The position numbers and the translations under genes are program-made. Below are positions 1 through 7,209 of a stretch of DNA of 28,694 bases, one piece after another (the first letter of the stretch is position 1; each line of letters starts with the position of its first letter). The notes under the pieces were generated by a model, which saw only the letters and a program-made list of their open reading frames with translations, was not told where the DNA came from and did not search any database. The DNA lies in contig CAAFYG010000109.1 of NCBI GenBank assembly GCA_900767195.1, forward strand, positions 1-28,694. Direction: 5' to 3'. Source of the DNA: Clostridia bacterium (GTDB taxonomy: Bacteria; Bacillota; Clostridia; Christensenellales; Borkfalkiaceae).

Positions 1-23
1 AGTTAATCTCTGCCTTTAATATA

Positions 24-283
24 GCCTTCCCCTTGGGGGGAAGGTGTCAGCTTTGCTGACGGATGAGGGGCGCAACTTGTTTTCTAATAGAAATTTCTCA
101 TCCTTTTTAGAGTCTTCCCCTTGGGGGGCTTTTCTCGCCGAGTTGCCGCCCGAAGGCAATCTCGGCGGCTTGCTGTCCGTGAAACGGACTGATGAGGGGC
201 GTAGCATATTCTGCGAAGCCCATTTTTGGCTTTCTGAATATTTTGGAAAAAATTTCAGAAAGTCAAGGGGCGTTGTATAAACA
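24..283 (-). repeat. Multi-hairpin intergenic repeat, copy 1 (reverse orientation)
   Basis: Read on the minus strand, this holds two units of the repeat family found at six other places in the window. Each unit has the block GCGCCCCTCATC, then a short hairpin, then a C-run/G-run palindrome (CTTCCCC...GGGGAAG). The hairpin arms differ: GTCAGC/GCTGAC near 48-60 and GTCCG/CGGAC near 174-190. One unit also carries an extra hairpin (GCCGAG-TTGCC paired with GGCAA-TCTCGG, about 139-168). An A/T-rich stem (TTGACTTTCTGAA with TTCAGAAAGCCAA, about 228-265) lies at the minus-strand 5' end. Open frames across it are shadows of the repeat. Together with 284-337, where I see nothing, it fills the gap before the first gene. 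Confidence 0.8.
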
Positions 284-337
284 AGCCTTATTTAAAAGTT
301 CCATTTCCGAACGCGCGCCCCCCAAGCGCAACAATAA

Positions 338-952
338 TCACAGACCTTCCAACTCATCCAAACTCAACGAGTACGCCGGAATAAACTTCTCAAAGAAATA
401 TTCCACCTCGGGCATTTTGCGCGAATGTAAATCCGCTTCGATCGAGGCCTTCGCCTTTAAAAATTCCGAATTGCCGCAGCGCAGCTCTTCAAGGCATTTC
501 ACATACGCCGCCAGCCGATCCGCCGCCTTCATAATCTTATATTCCCCGCTCGTCTCGTCCGCAAACACATACGGCGAAACGCTGCCGCGCAAGTCTTCGG
601 GCAGCGTCGCCACCAACTTTTCGCACGCCAGCTTTTCAAGACTCTTATATTCTCCCTGTATGCCGCGGTTGTAGTACTTCACGGGCGTGGGCAGATCCCC
701 CGTCATCACTTCCGAAGTTTCGTGATACACCGCGTATAAAACCGCTTTCCCCTCGTCGATATGCCCGCCGAAAATCGTATTTTTAATCGCGCACAAAGCA
801 TGCGTTATGAGTGCCACGCATTGCGAATGTTCCATAATGTTTTCGTCGCGGGTGCAGCGCATCAGCGGCCAGCGGCGAATAAATTTCATTCTGTCGAGAT
901 ACGCATAAAAATCAAAGGTGTTTTTTTTGTTTTTCTTCTCTTGCGTTTGCAT
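338..952 (-). CDS. yfbR: YfbR-like HD-domain 5'-deoxynucleotidase
   Basis: A 204-residue protein that closely follows Escherichia coli YfbR over its full length (FYAYLDRMKFIRRWPLMR, then EHSQ, then TGDLPTPVKYYNRGIQGEYK, then AADRLAAYVKCLEEL). YfbR is a cytosolic metal-dependent phosphatase that removes the 5' phosphate from deoxynucleoside monophosphates, so it belongs to nucleotide salvage and pool control. The first metal-ligand His (in EHSQ), the second His and the late Asp (in AADR) are visible. The canonical HD pair, however, reads His-Glu (YHETSEV; codons CAC GAA), which is the odd point. The ATG is preceded by GGGGAG eight bases upstream. It stands alone, divergent from the thiamine-transporter gene. 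Family membership is firm; the activity of the Glu variant is inferred. Confidence 0.9.
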   Translation of the reverse strand: MQTQEKKNKKNTFDFYAYLDRMKFIRRWPLMRCTRDENIMEHSQCVALITHALCAIKNTIFGGHIDEGKAVLYAVYHETSEVMTGDLPTPVKYYNRGIQGEYKSLEKLACEKLVATLPEDLRGSVSPYVFADETSGEYKIMKAADRLAAYVKCLEELRCGNSEFLKAKASIEADLHSRKMPEVEYFFEKFIPAYSLSLDELEGL

Positions 953-1010
953 AAAAATACTCCCCGTAAAAAATATTTCGTAAAATTTTGTCGAAAAGGC
1001 GCGGAAATTG

Positions 1011-1040
1011 TTGACAAGTCCTGCCGCATTGTTTTATAAT
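1011..1040 (+). promoter_or_regulatory. Sigma-A-type promoter of the thiamine transporter gene
   Basis: TTGACA at 1011-1016 and TATAAT at 1035-1040, both perfect consensus hexamers, with an 18-base spacer. Transcription would start near 1047, about 32 bases before the TPP riboswitch. Confidence 0.85.
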
Positions 1041-1078
1041 ATCAACTGTAAGCGAAAGCTTGCAAGCAAAATTAAATC

Positions 1079-1151
1079 CGTCGTGGGTGCTGTAAAAGGC
1101 TGAGATTATACCATTTGAATCGGACGGGACAATCCCCGAACGAAAGAACGA
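1079..1151 (+). promoter_or_regulatory. TPP riboswitch (THI element) upstream of thiT
   Basis: The segment carries the TPP aptamer signatures in order: GGGTGC, GGCTGAGAT, ACCATTTGAATC, a GGG/CCC arm (GACGGGACAATCCCC) and the closing GAACGAAAGAACGATG. The flanks pair as P1 (CGTCGT near 1079 with ACGATG near 1148, one G-T pair). Thiamine pyrophosphate binding is known to lower expression of thiamine genes, and the downstream gene encodes a thiamine transporter, so function and context agree. The expression platform is the terminator at 1180-1206. Confidence 0.9.
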
Positions 1152-1179
1152 TGTAACCGTTTAGAATGCTTTTCAATCC

Positions 1180-1206
1180 GCTCACGTGCCGCGTGTGCGT
1201 TTTTTT
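1180..1206 (+). terminator. Riboswitch-controlled intrinsic terminator
   Basis: GCTCACG (1180-1186) pairs with CGTGTGC (1192-1198), with one T-T mismatch and a five-base loop, and is followed by a run of seven T (1200-1206). It lies about 30 bases after the TPP aptamer and 130 bases before the transporter start, which fits transcriptional attenuation when thiamine pyrophosphate is abundant. Confidence 0.75.
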
Positions 1207-1333
1207 ATGAGCAAAGGGCCTTTGTTCACAAAAAATATATACCACTTTCGGGCGGCACGTAAACGCGATTAAGCGGCTTTTTGCGGAAGTTTCCGCCTTT
1301 AAATTTTCGCGCCATACGGAAAGGAGTCATTCT

Positions 1334-2590
1334 ATGTTGCAATCGTTGCTTGCTTCATACGCGGAAAAAACCGAAAACGGCTATCTGTATGAAGAATTGT
1401 GGACGAAATACGCTTCGAATCTGCTTTCGAAAGTATTTATGTATGCCGCATTATTTATGATCGCGGCGTTTGTGGTAATCGGCATTTTCACGCACAAGAA
1501 AAAAACGGAAAACTTTTCTGCTTTTTTGAAAATCGCTTCGGCGATCGGCGTTACGTTCGCGCTCACCGTGATTTTAACGATGCTCGCGATCGGTTTCGGC
1601 AAAATCGGCGAAAAAGGCTACATGCAGGAAAAGCCCATGCTTTTGGTACTTGTGCCGCCGATGATCCTTGCGGGCATTGCGGTTTTCGGCAGCATCGCCG
1701 CATATATCGCGTATCTGTACTCGAAAAAAGCGGGCAAAACGGCGCTGTACATCACGTTTGGTTTGCTTGCCGCCGCGCTCGTCGCCGCGTTTGTATGTCT
1801 GATCGTTTATTTCAATAAAAACGTTTTAAACGACGGCTACTACGATACGGCAGACGGCTCTTACGGAAAAGTCAATCAGTTTGCATTGTATCTCGGCGCG
1901 ATTCTTCTGGTGATCGCCGCACTTGCGGCGGCGTTTCTTGCCGATAAAGGCGGAAATTTCACGTTCGATTCGAAAAGCATCGCCCTGGCGGGTATTTGCG
2001 TATCGCTCTCGTTCGCGCTTTCGTACATCAAGCTTTGGGATTTGCCGCAAGGCGGCAGCGTAACGCTTGTTTCGTTTTTGCCGATTATGCTTTTTGCATA
2101 TCTCTACGGCGCGAAAAAAGGCTTGTTTGTCGGCTTTGTGTACGGGCTTTTGCAGTCGCTGCAAGATCCGTATATCATTCACCCGGCGCAGTTCCTTTTA
2201 GACTATCCCGTAGCGTTTGCGATGGCAGGATTTGCGGGCGTATTGAAGAACGTAAACATGAAATCGCCGCAGCTGAAATTTGCGCTTTCCGCGCTGATCG
2301 GCGGCGCGATGCGATATGTTGCGCACGTGCTTTCGGGTGCGTTTGCTTTCGGCGCGTACGCGCTCGACGCGGGAGCTTCCAACGTATTCACTTATAGCCT
2401 TGCATACAATTCGTTTGTGTTCGTAGATATTGCGCTCGTGATTATTGCAGGCGTGTTGTTGCTCTCTTCGAAAGAGTTCGTAGCGGAAACGAAAAAATTC
2501 GCCGCGCAGAATACGCCGGTCGCACAAACCGCGCAAGCAGCGCAAGCCGGACAAGCCGCGCAATCCGACGCGCAGAAAGCCGGCAACTAA
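1334..2590 (+). CDS. thiT: Energy-coupled thiamine transporter ThiT with N-terminal membrane extension
   Basis: The C-terminal half (about residues 213-390) is recognisable as ThiT/YuaJ, the thiamine-binding S component of an energy-coupling-factor transporter. It has LPQGGSVTLVSFLPIM, then YGLLQSLQDPYIIHPAQFLLDYPVAFA split over two helices, RYVAHVLSG and YSLAYNS; the His and Asn of the last two motifs match ligand-contacting positions of the Lactococcus protein. ThiT is normally under 200 residues. This protein has 418 residues, with about five extra predicted membrane segments before the ThiT part (near 30-52, 62-90, 100-130, 136-160 and 180-204) and an Ala/Gln-rich tail (395-418). The ATG follows AAGGAGT by eight bases. 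The upstream TPP riboswitch independently supports thiamine uptake. No shared ECF ATPase genes are nearby, as is usual for group II ECF systems. Confidence 0.92.
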   Translation: MLQSLLASYAEKTENGYLYEELWTKYASNLLSKVFMYAALFMIAAFVVIGIFTHKKKTENFSAFLKIASAIGVTFALTVILTMLAIGFGKIGEKGYMQEKPMLLVLVPPMILAGIAVFGSIAAYIAYLYSKKAGKTALYITFGLLAAALVAAFVCLIVYFNKNVLNDGYYDTADGSYGKVNQFALYLGAILLVIAALAAAFLADKGGNFTFDSKSIALAGICVSLSFALSYIKLWDLPQGGSVTLVSFLPIMLFAYLYGAKKGLFVGFVYGLLQSLQDPYIIHPAQFLLDYPVAFAMAGFAGVLKNVNMKSPQLKFALSALIGGAMRYVAHVLSGAFAFGAYALDAGASNVFTYSLAYNSFVFVDIALVIIAGVLLLSSKEFVAETKKFAAQNTPVAQTAQAAQAGQAAQSDAQKAGN

Positions 2591-2651
2591 CTTCACTCAC
2601 CCGACGCGGGCGATGTACTCCTTTTCGTCGTTCGCGTCTCCGATTTATCCG

Positions 2652-2693
2652 GCTCGTCCGCGGAGGTTCCCATTCCGCGGGCGGGCTTTTTTT
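2652..2693 (+). terminator. Intrinsic terminator after thiT
   Basis: A 13-bp stem (2652-2664 with 2674-2686, two G-T pairs, nine-base loop) is followed by seven T. It lies 60 bases after the thiT stop. Confidence 0.85.
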
Positions 2694-2760
2694 CTTCTAT
2701 TTTTGCGGCTTTTTCTTCTATTTTTAAGGGTTTTTCTTCGATTTTCAGGGGTTTAATTTG

Positions 2761-2799
2761 AAAAAACAGTCGTTTTTCATTGAAAAACGACTGCTTTTT
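2761..2799. terminator. Bidirectional terminator between convergent thiT and rimM
   Basis: CAGTCGTTTTT (2767-2777) pairs perfectly with AAAAACGACTG (2783-2793) around a five-base loop. Six A precede it and seven T follow, so it can stop transcription from either side. It lies 26 bases past the rimM stop. Confidence 0.85.
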
Positions 2800-2818
2800 T
2801 TAAACTTTTTACGTGTTT

Positions 2819-3325
2819 TTACGCGTTTTTTACGCAGATTTGCGCCAAAATTTCGCTGTTTACCACGATTTTTTTCGCGGAAATATCCACTTTTTGCACC
2901 ACGCCGCGCACCGCGGGAAACGAAATTTCTTCCGCGCCGTTTTTCACGGTGTACACGTCTGAAGCGAGCGAAACCACATTTTCAAGCGTGCCGTACACCT
3001 TGCCCGTTTCATCCGAAACTTCGCAGCCGAGAAGATCCACGATATAATACGTGCCTTCTTCGAGCGGGGGCGCATCGTCGCGTTCGGCTTCGATTTCCTT
3101 GCCGCGCAAAAGTTCCGCCGCGTTGCGATCAGGCACGCCGCGAAGTCCTAAATACGCAAAGCCGCTTTCGCCCGCGCGGAAAGAAAGCACCCTGTATTCT
3201 GCGCCGCCGATAAACACGCGTTTGAAACTCTTCACCGCCGTGTTTTCATCGGTAAACGTTTTGATTTTGATTTCGCCGCGAATCCCCTGCGGCTTCAATA
3301 CTTCGCCGATGACGAGTCTGTCCAT
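2819..3325 (-). CDS. rimM: Ribosome maturation factor RimM
   Basis: A 168-residue protein with the RimM architecture. The N-terminal barrel (about 1-85) opens with RLVIGEVLKPQGIRGEIKI, and the PRC-barrel half has YYIVDLLGCEV and ends in a conserved FPAVRGVVQKVD-type strand pair. RimM binds S19 in the 30S head and assists 16S rRNA processing. It is the last gene of the ylxM-ffh-rpsP-khpA-rimM run, downstream of khpA by 83 bases. AAGGA sits about ten bases before the ATG. In many Bacillota rimM is followed by trmD and rplS; here the run stops at a bidirectional terminator. Confidence 0.95.
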   Translation of the reverse strand: MDRLVIGEVLKPQGIRGEIKIKTFTDENTAVKSFKRVFIGGAEYRVLSFRAGESGFAYLGLRGVPDRNAAELLRGKEIEAERDDAPPLEEGTYYIVDLLGCEVSDETGKVYGTLENVVSLASDVYTVKNGAEEISFPAVRGVVQKVDISAKKIVVNSEILAQICVKNA

Positions 3326-3350
3326 AGCCGTTTTTCCTTATAATTAGCGC

Positions 3351-3396
3351 AAAAAAGTTATTTAAGGCTTTTCCGCCTCTTTGCGAAAAAGCCTTA
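3351..3396 (-). terminator. Possible attenuating hairpin between khpA and rimM
   Basis: On the minus strand an inverted repeat of about 12 bp (TTAAGGCTTTTTC with GAAAAGCCTTAA) lies just after the khpA stop. A run of six T (3351-3356) follows five bases beyond the stem. It could partly terminate transcription and lower rimM relative to rpsP and khpA, or be an RNA processing site. The gap before the T run makes it a weak terminator call. Confidence 0.4.
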
Positions 3397-3408
3397 ATAA
3401 AGCTCCGA

Positions 3409-3669
3409 TTACTCTTCGCCGTCTACTCTGTTACCGCCTTTTTCGCGGATTTCGATGACGTAACGCTTGGAATCGGAGGGCGTGGCGGCGCGCACGATGG
3501 TGCGAAGCGCCTTTGCGATTTTGCCCTGTCTGCCGATCACCTTGCCCATGTCCGAAGAAGAAAGGGAAACGATCACTTCGATGGCGCGTTCTTTTTCCAC
3601 CACCTCGTATTCCACGTTTTCTTTATCTTCGGCGAACTGATCGACGATATATTTAATCAATTCAAGCAT
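3409..3669 (-). CDS. khpA: KH-domain RNA-binding protein KhpA (YlqC)
   Basis: An 86-residue single KH domain protein. The signature GxxG loop is visible as MGKVIGRQGKIAKALRTIVR (about residues 41-60), between an N-terminal helix (LIKYIVDQFAED) and the closing beta strand (KRYVIEIREKGG). KhpA is a small RNA chaperone that, with KhpB/Jag, affects cell elongation and division in streptococci. The position between rpsP and rimM is typical of Bacillota. A 29-base gap separates it from rpsP. Length matches the family's usual 75-90 residues. Confidence 0.93.
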   Translation of the reverse strand: MLELIKYIVDQFAEDKENVEYEVVEKERAIEVIVSLSSSDMGKVIGRQGKIAKALRTIVRAATPSDSKRYVIEIREKGGNRVDGEE

Positions 3670-3698
3670 AATGTTTCTCCAAAACGCCGCCCGGCAGA

Positions 3699-3992
3699 TT
3701 ACTTCTCAGACTTCTTGCCTTTGGTTTTTGCGGGGCTGAGCTTTTCCGATTTTTCGATCACGCCCGCTTTCACAAGCAGGTTTTTCACCGTTTCGGTGGG
3801 CTGAACGCCTTTTTTCAGCCAGTCTTTCGCTTTGTCCGCGTCGATCGTAAGCTCGTTGGGATCAACGGTGGGGCGATAATGCCCTACGCATTCGATATAT
3901 TCGCCCGTAGCCGCTTTACGCGCGTCCGCTACCACCACACGGTAGATAGGATTTCTCTTATCGCCGAGTCTTACAAGTCTCATTTTTACCAT
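3699..3992 (-). CDS. rpsP: 30S ribosomal protein S16
   Basis: A 97-residue S16: MRLVRLGDKRNPIYRVVVAD at the start, then ATGEYIECVGHYRPTVDP and WLKKGVQPTETVKNLL, all conserved, followed by a Lys-rich tail (about 80-97). S16 binds 16S rRNA early in 30S assembly. GGAGG is placed nine bases before the chosen ATG, three codons upstream of a second Met. About 200 bases separate it from ffh. They hold one copy of the window's hairpin repeat and a short leader inverted repeat (ACAGG/CCTGT near 4028-4042), so rpsP may have extra control or its own promoter. Confidence 0.96.
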   Translation of the reverse strand: MVKMRLVRLGDKRNPIYRVVVADARKAATGEYIECVGHYRPTVDPNELTIDADKAKDWLKKGVQPTETVKNLLVKAGVIEKSEKLSPAKTKGKKSEK

Positions 3993-4084
3993 TGTTTTAT
4001 ACCTCCGAAAGTATATAAATATTTTTTACAGGGGTTGCCTGTTTTTTAGCTTTATTTGTTGATTTTCTGCCGTTCGGTTGCCAA

Positions 4085-4184
4085 CGCCCCTTGTCCTAAA
4101 AAGTCCGACGACATTTTTAGAACAAAAATGGGCTGCGCCCCTCATTCGGCGGCTTTGCCGCCACCTTCCCCCCGGGGGGAAGGC
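4085..4184 (+). repeat. Multi-hairpin intergenic repeat, copy 2
   Basis: One complete unit, opposite in direction to the genes. Stem 1 is TTGTCCTAAAAA paired with TTTTTAGAACAA (one mismatch), followed by AAATGGGCTGCGCCCCTCAT. Stem 2 is GGCGGC-TTT-GCCGCC. The unit closes with the CCTTCCCCCC/GGGGGGAAGG palindrome. It fills most of the ffh-rpsP gap. Confidence 0.85.
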
Positions 4185-4195
4185 TAAATTAAGGC

Positions 4196-5515
4196 TTAAA
4201 AAGGTAATCTCATTCTGCCCTTTGAGCCTTTGAGCTGCTTCATCAGCTGCTTCGCCTGATCGAATTGCTTCAAAAGCTTATTGATGTCCTGCACCTGCGT
4301 GCCGCTGCCCTGCGCGATCCGCCGCTTGCGCTTGCTGTCGATCACCGACGGGTTTTCCCGCTCGGCGGGCGTCATGGAAAGGATAATCGCTTTCGTGCGC
4401 GCCATCTGCTTTTCGTCTACGTCGTCTTCCGAAATCTTGTACTTGCCCGCGCCCGGCAGCATGCCGAGCATCGATTTCGCGCCGCCCATTTTCTGCATCA
4501 TTTCAAACTGTTCGAGATAGTCGTTCAGCGTGAACGCCCCCTCTTTCATTTTCTGCTGCATTTTTTTGGCGTCTTCTTCCGTGATCGCCTGCTGCGCTTT
4601 TTCGATTAAGGAAAGTACGTCGCCCATGCCCAGAATACGCGAAGCCATGCGATCGGGATAGAACGGCTCTAAATCTTCCGGTTTCTCGCCCACGCCGATA
4701 AACTTGATCGGCTTGCCCGTGACTTTCTTCACGGAAAGACATGCGCCGCCGCGCGTATCGCCGTCGAGCTTCGTTAAAATCACGCCCGTGATTTCCAAAC
4801 GACGATTGAACGTTTCGGCAACGTTTACCGCTTCCTGACCCGTCATCGCGTCTACGATCAGCAGCGTTTCGGTGACTTCCACGGCTTTCTTGATTTCTTC
4901 CAGCTCGCCCATCAGCGTTTCATCGATCTGAAGCCGCCCGGCGGTATCTAAAATCACCGTATCGTACCCCATCGACTTTGCGTATTCGACGGCCTGTTTC
5001 GCCGTTTTTACGGGCGATTGCGTGCCTTTTTCGAAAACTTCGCAGCCGACTTTTTTGCCGACTACCTTTAGCTGCGAAATGGCGGCGGGGCGGTAGATGT
5101 CGCCCGCGACCAAAAGCGGTTTTTTGCCCTGTTTTTTCAAAAGATAGGCGAGTTTGCCGCACAGCGTGGTTTTGCCCGCGCCCTGCAAGCCGCACATCAT
5201 AATCACCGTGGGGGGCTTGGGCGCGACTTCGAGCTTGGAATTTTTGCCGCCCATGAGCGCGATCAGCTCGTCGTTGACGATTTTGATCACCTGCTGCGCG
5301 GGGTTGAGCGATTTTAAAATTTCCTGCCCTACGGCTTTTTCGGAAACTTCGGCGATAAACTCTTTCGCCACTTTTAAATTGACGTCCGCTTCTAAAAGCG
5401 CAACGCGTACTTCGCGCATCGCGCCGCGGATTTCGAGTTCCGTGAGCTTTCCGCGCTTGGTGAGCTTGGAAAATATGTGATTGAGCCTTTCGGAAAGCGA
5501 AGAGAACAACGCCAT
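4196..5515 (-). CDS. ffh: Signal recognition particle protein Ffh (SRP54)
   Basis: A 439-residue GTPase that, with SRP RNA, recognises signal sequences on nascent chains and delivers ribosomes to FtsY at the membrane. Order: N domain (1-90, starting FSSLSERLNHIFSKL), G domain with P loop GLQGAGKTTLCGKLA (about 108-122), DTAGRLQID (G3), TKLDGDTRGGACLS (G4 and I-box region), then the M domain from about 300. The M domain has the RNA-binding stretch SKRKRRIAQGSGTQVQDIN and a short basic tail. Full length for the family. GGGAGG precedes the ATG by eight bases. It follows ylxM by 19 bases, the usual pairing. Confidence 0.97.
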   Translation of the reverse strand: MALFSSLSERLNHIFSKLTKRGKLTELEIRGAMREVRVALLEADVNLKVAKEFIAEVSEKAVGQEILKSLNPAQQVIKIVNDELIALMGGKNSKLEVAPKPPTVIMMCGLQGAGKTTLCGKLAYLLKKQGKKPLLVAGDIYRPAAISQLKVVGKKVGCEVFEKGTQSPVKTAKQAVEYAKSMGYDTVILDTAGRLQIDETLMGELEEIKKAVEVTETLLIVDAMTGQEAVNVAETFNRRLEITGVILTKLDGDTRGGACLSVKKVTGKPIKFIGVGEKPEDLEPFYPDRMASRILGMGDVLSLIEKAQQAITEEDAKKMQQKMKEGAFTLNDYLEQFEMMQKMGGAKSMLGMLPGAGKYKISEDDVDEKQMARTKAIILSMTPAERENPSVIDSKRKRRIAQGSGTQVQDINKLLKQFDQAKQLMKQLKGSKGRMRLPF

Positions 5516-5534
5516 TTTTCCAAAACCTCCCCGA

Positions 5535-5804
5535 TTATTTCTGCGCCGATTTCAATCTTGCGATCTCTTTTTTCAGGGCGATCACGCCGAGCTTTTTATC
5601 GTACTCTTTCATCTGCTCGCACGAGGTGCGCAGACAATCGGATACGCTCTGCCGCGAAATGCCCTTTTCTTCGCCGATTTCGCCTAAGGAAAGATCGAAA
5701 TTTAAATACAGCGCGCAGATTTCTTTGCGGCGCGGCGTGAGAAGTTCGCCGTAAGTATCGAACAGCTCCGTAAACGAGCTTTCTTTTTCTACGCGTACAT
5801 CCAT
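5535..5804 (-). CDS. ylxM: YlxM-family SRP-associated DNA-binding-like protein
   Basis: An 89-residue protein of the YlxM/UPF0122 family. It has a sigma-70 region-4-like helix-turn-helix (LTPRRKEICALYLNFDLSLG, then EIGEEKGISRQSVSDCL, about residues 22-60) and a C-terminal amphipathic helix rich in Lys and Glu. YlxM is encoded immediately upstream of ffh in most Bacillota; in Streptococcus it has been reported to modulate SRP. The ribosome binding site is only weakly matched (AGGGG ten or more bases before the ATG). It is first in the operon, just behind the promoter at 5837-5865. Confidence 0.9.
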   Translation of the reverse strand: MDVRVEKESSFTELFDTYGELLTPRRKEICALYLNFDLSLGEIGEEKGISRQSVSDCLRTSCEQMKEYDKKLGVIALKKEIARLKSAQK

Positions 5805-5836
5805 TGCCGCCGCCCCTTTTTTTCTTCTGCCCTGCC

Positions 5837-5865
5837 ATTATAACAGATAAAAATATCCCTGTCAA
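5837..5865 (-). promoter_or_regulatory. Promoter of the ylxM-ffh-rpsP-khpA-rimM operon
   Basis: On the minus strand TTGACA (5865-5860) and TATAAT (5842-5837) are both perfect and separated by 17 bases. The -35 hexamer lies in the 3' arm of the rseP terminator hairpin (5857-5884). Confidence 0.85.
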
Positions 5866-5884
5866 GCATTTTTGCATGACAGGG
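5849..5884 (-). terminator. Terminator of the pyrH-rseP operon
   Basis: Starting nine bases after the rseP stop, CCCTGTCA pairs with TGACAGGG. The stem continues past one T-T mismatch as GCA/TGC around a four-A loop (5857-5884), and ATATTTTTA follows. The T run is short (five), so read-through into ylxM is possible. Confidence 0.75.
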
Positions 5885-5893
5885 AGAATCTTT

Positions 5894-7174
5894 TTAAAAC
5901 AATTGCAGAATATCCACAAGAATCGCAAACGCGAAGAGAAAGATGATGCCCACGAAGTGGATTGTGGCTTCCACCTTGCGGTTGATCGGCTTTTTGCGTA
6001 TCCATTCGATAATGCAGAACACCACTTTCGAGCCGTCCAGCGCGGGGATCGGCAGCAGATTGAACACGGCGAGATTGACGCCGATAAACGAGGCGATATT
6101 CAAAAAATTCACCCATCCGCTTTTCGCCTGCTGCGACGCCACCTTGATGGTGGTGAGAGGGCCGCCCATGCTCCGGATTGAAATTTTGCCCGTGACGAGC
6201 TGCCCGAGCGAAGACAATACCATGCCCGCCTCTTTCCACGAGTACGCAAGCGCGTTGCCCACGGTGACGCCGAATCCCTCTTTGAGCGTGACGGACGAAA
6301 GCTCCGTGACGCCGAGCGCCTTTAAAATGCCCGTGGTTTTCGTGAGCGAATCGAAATCTTTATACGACGCGCCGAGCGTGATTTCTATCGTGCGGTTTTT
6401 CAGCGCGCCGTTTTCAAGGCGCAGCACTTCCACCCTTGCCGTATCGCCCGCGTTTTTGCCTTTCATCGCCGCCATATAATCGGTGATAAGATACAGCCTT
6501 CTGCCTTCGATACGCATGATAATATCGCCCGATTGCAACGCGTTTTCGCTATCTGCCGACTGCGTTTGTTCCGTTTGCGCGCCGCTATCTTCCGTCGCGG
6601 GCAAGCCGGTGACTTTATAAAGCGGTCTGCCGAACGATAAAAACATCACGAATATGAGCAGCACGCCGAGCAGATAATTCATGGTTGCGCCCGCGAGAAG
6701 CACGATAATGCGTTTCCACGGCGGTTGATCGTTGAATTTTTCGCCCTTGGGTTCGGGGTAGGTTTCTTCCGCAATCGGTTCGCTGTTTTGCGCCGCGTTC
6801 GCCGGCAGATCGCCCTGCCGCGTTTCGAATTCGGAAAACGGCGTTTTTTCTTGCCGCGATTGCGTTTCCGATTTTTGCGCGCCGCTCGTTTCCGGTTCGT
6901 CGTCGATTTCGTCTTCGCCGTCGAACGCGCAGTAGCCGCCGAGCGGAATCACGCGAAGCGCGAACAATTCTCCCGATTTTTTGCTGCGTTTTTTGAAAAT
7001 CGCCGGCCCGAAGCCCACGGAAAATTCGTTGATTTTAAAGCCGAGCGCTTTGCCCGCGAGATAATGCCCGAATTCGTGGATCGTGACCATGACGAGCAGT
7101 ATCGCCACCGCCGCCAGCACGCCGCCCGCGCTCTTTAAAATTTCGGTAAATTTTGCGGCAAGTATCGCTTCCAT
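5894..7174 (-). CDS. rseP: Site-2 intramembrane protease RseP
   Basis: A 426-residue zinc metalloprotease of the RseP/RasP family, which cleaves membrane-embedded anti-sigma factors and leftover signal peptides. HEFGH (33-37) in the first membrane segment is the zinc site. VGFGPAIFKK and RVIPLGGYCAFDGEDE follow. A PDZ domain (about 205-300) precedes the late membrane segments with the third ligand motif NLLPIPALDGSKVVF (about 373-387). Between the first loop and the second membrane segment lies an unusually long acidic, Glu/Gln/Pro-rich insert (about 95-150). SD AGGAGAG precedes the ATG. It follows dxr by 35 bases and ends the operon. Confidence 0.95.
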   Translation of the reverse strand: MEAILAAKFTEILKSAGGVLAAVAILLVMVTIHEFGHYLAGKALGFKINEFSVGFGPAIFKKRSKKSGELFALRVIPLGGYCAFDGEDEIDDEPETSGAQKSETQSRQEKTPFSEFETRQGDLPANAAQNSEPIAEETYPEPKGEKFNDQPPWKRIIVLLAGATMNYLLGVLLIFVMFLSFGRPLYKVTGLPATEDSGAQTEQTQSADSENALQSGDIIMRIEGRRLYLITDYMAAMKGKNAGDTARVEVLRLENGALKNRTIEITLGASYKDFDSLTKTTGILKALGVTELSSVTLKEGFGVTVGNALAYSWKEAGMVLSSLGQLVTGKISIRSMGGPLTTIKVASQQAKSGWVNFLNIASFIGVNLAVFNLLPIPALDGSKVVFCIIEWIRKKPINRKVEATIHFVGIIFLFAFAILVDILQLF

Positions 7175-7209
7175 TGCTCTCTCCTGTTTCTGTTTTTATC
7201 ACCGACGAA

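Noticed and set aside
44..674. Open frames of 78 and 160 codons on the plus strand at the window start
   Set aside because: The first is a translation of repeat copy 1; the second is mostly antisense to the well-recognised yfbR gene.
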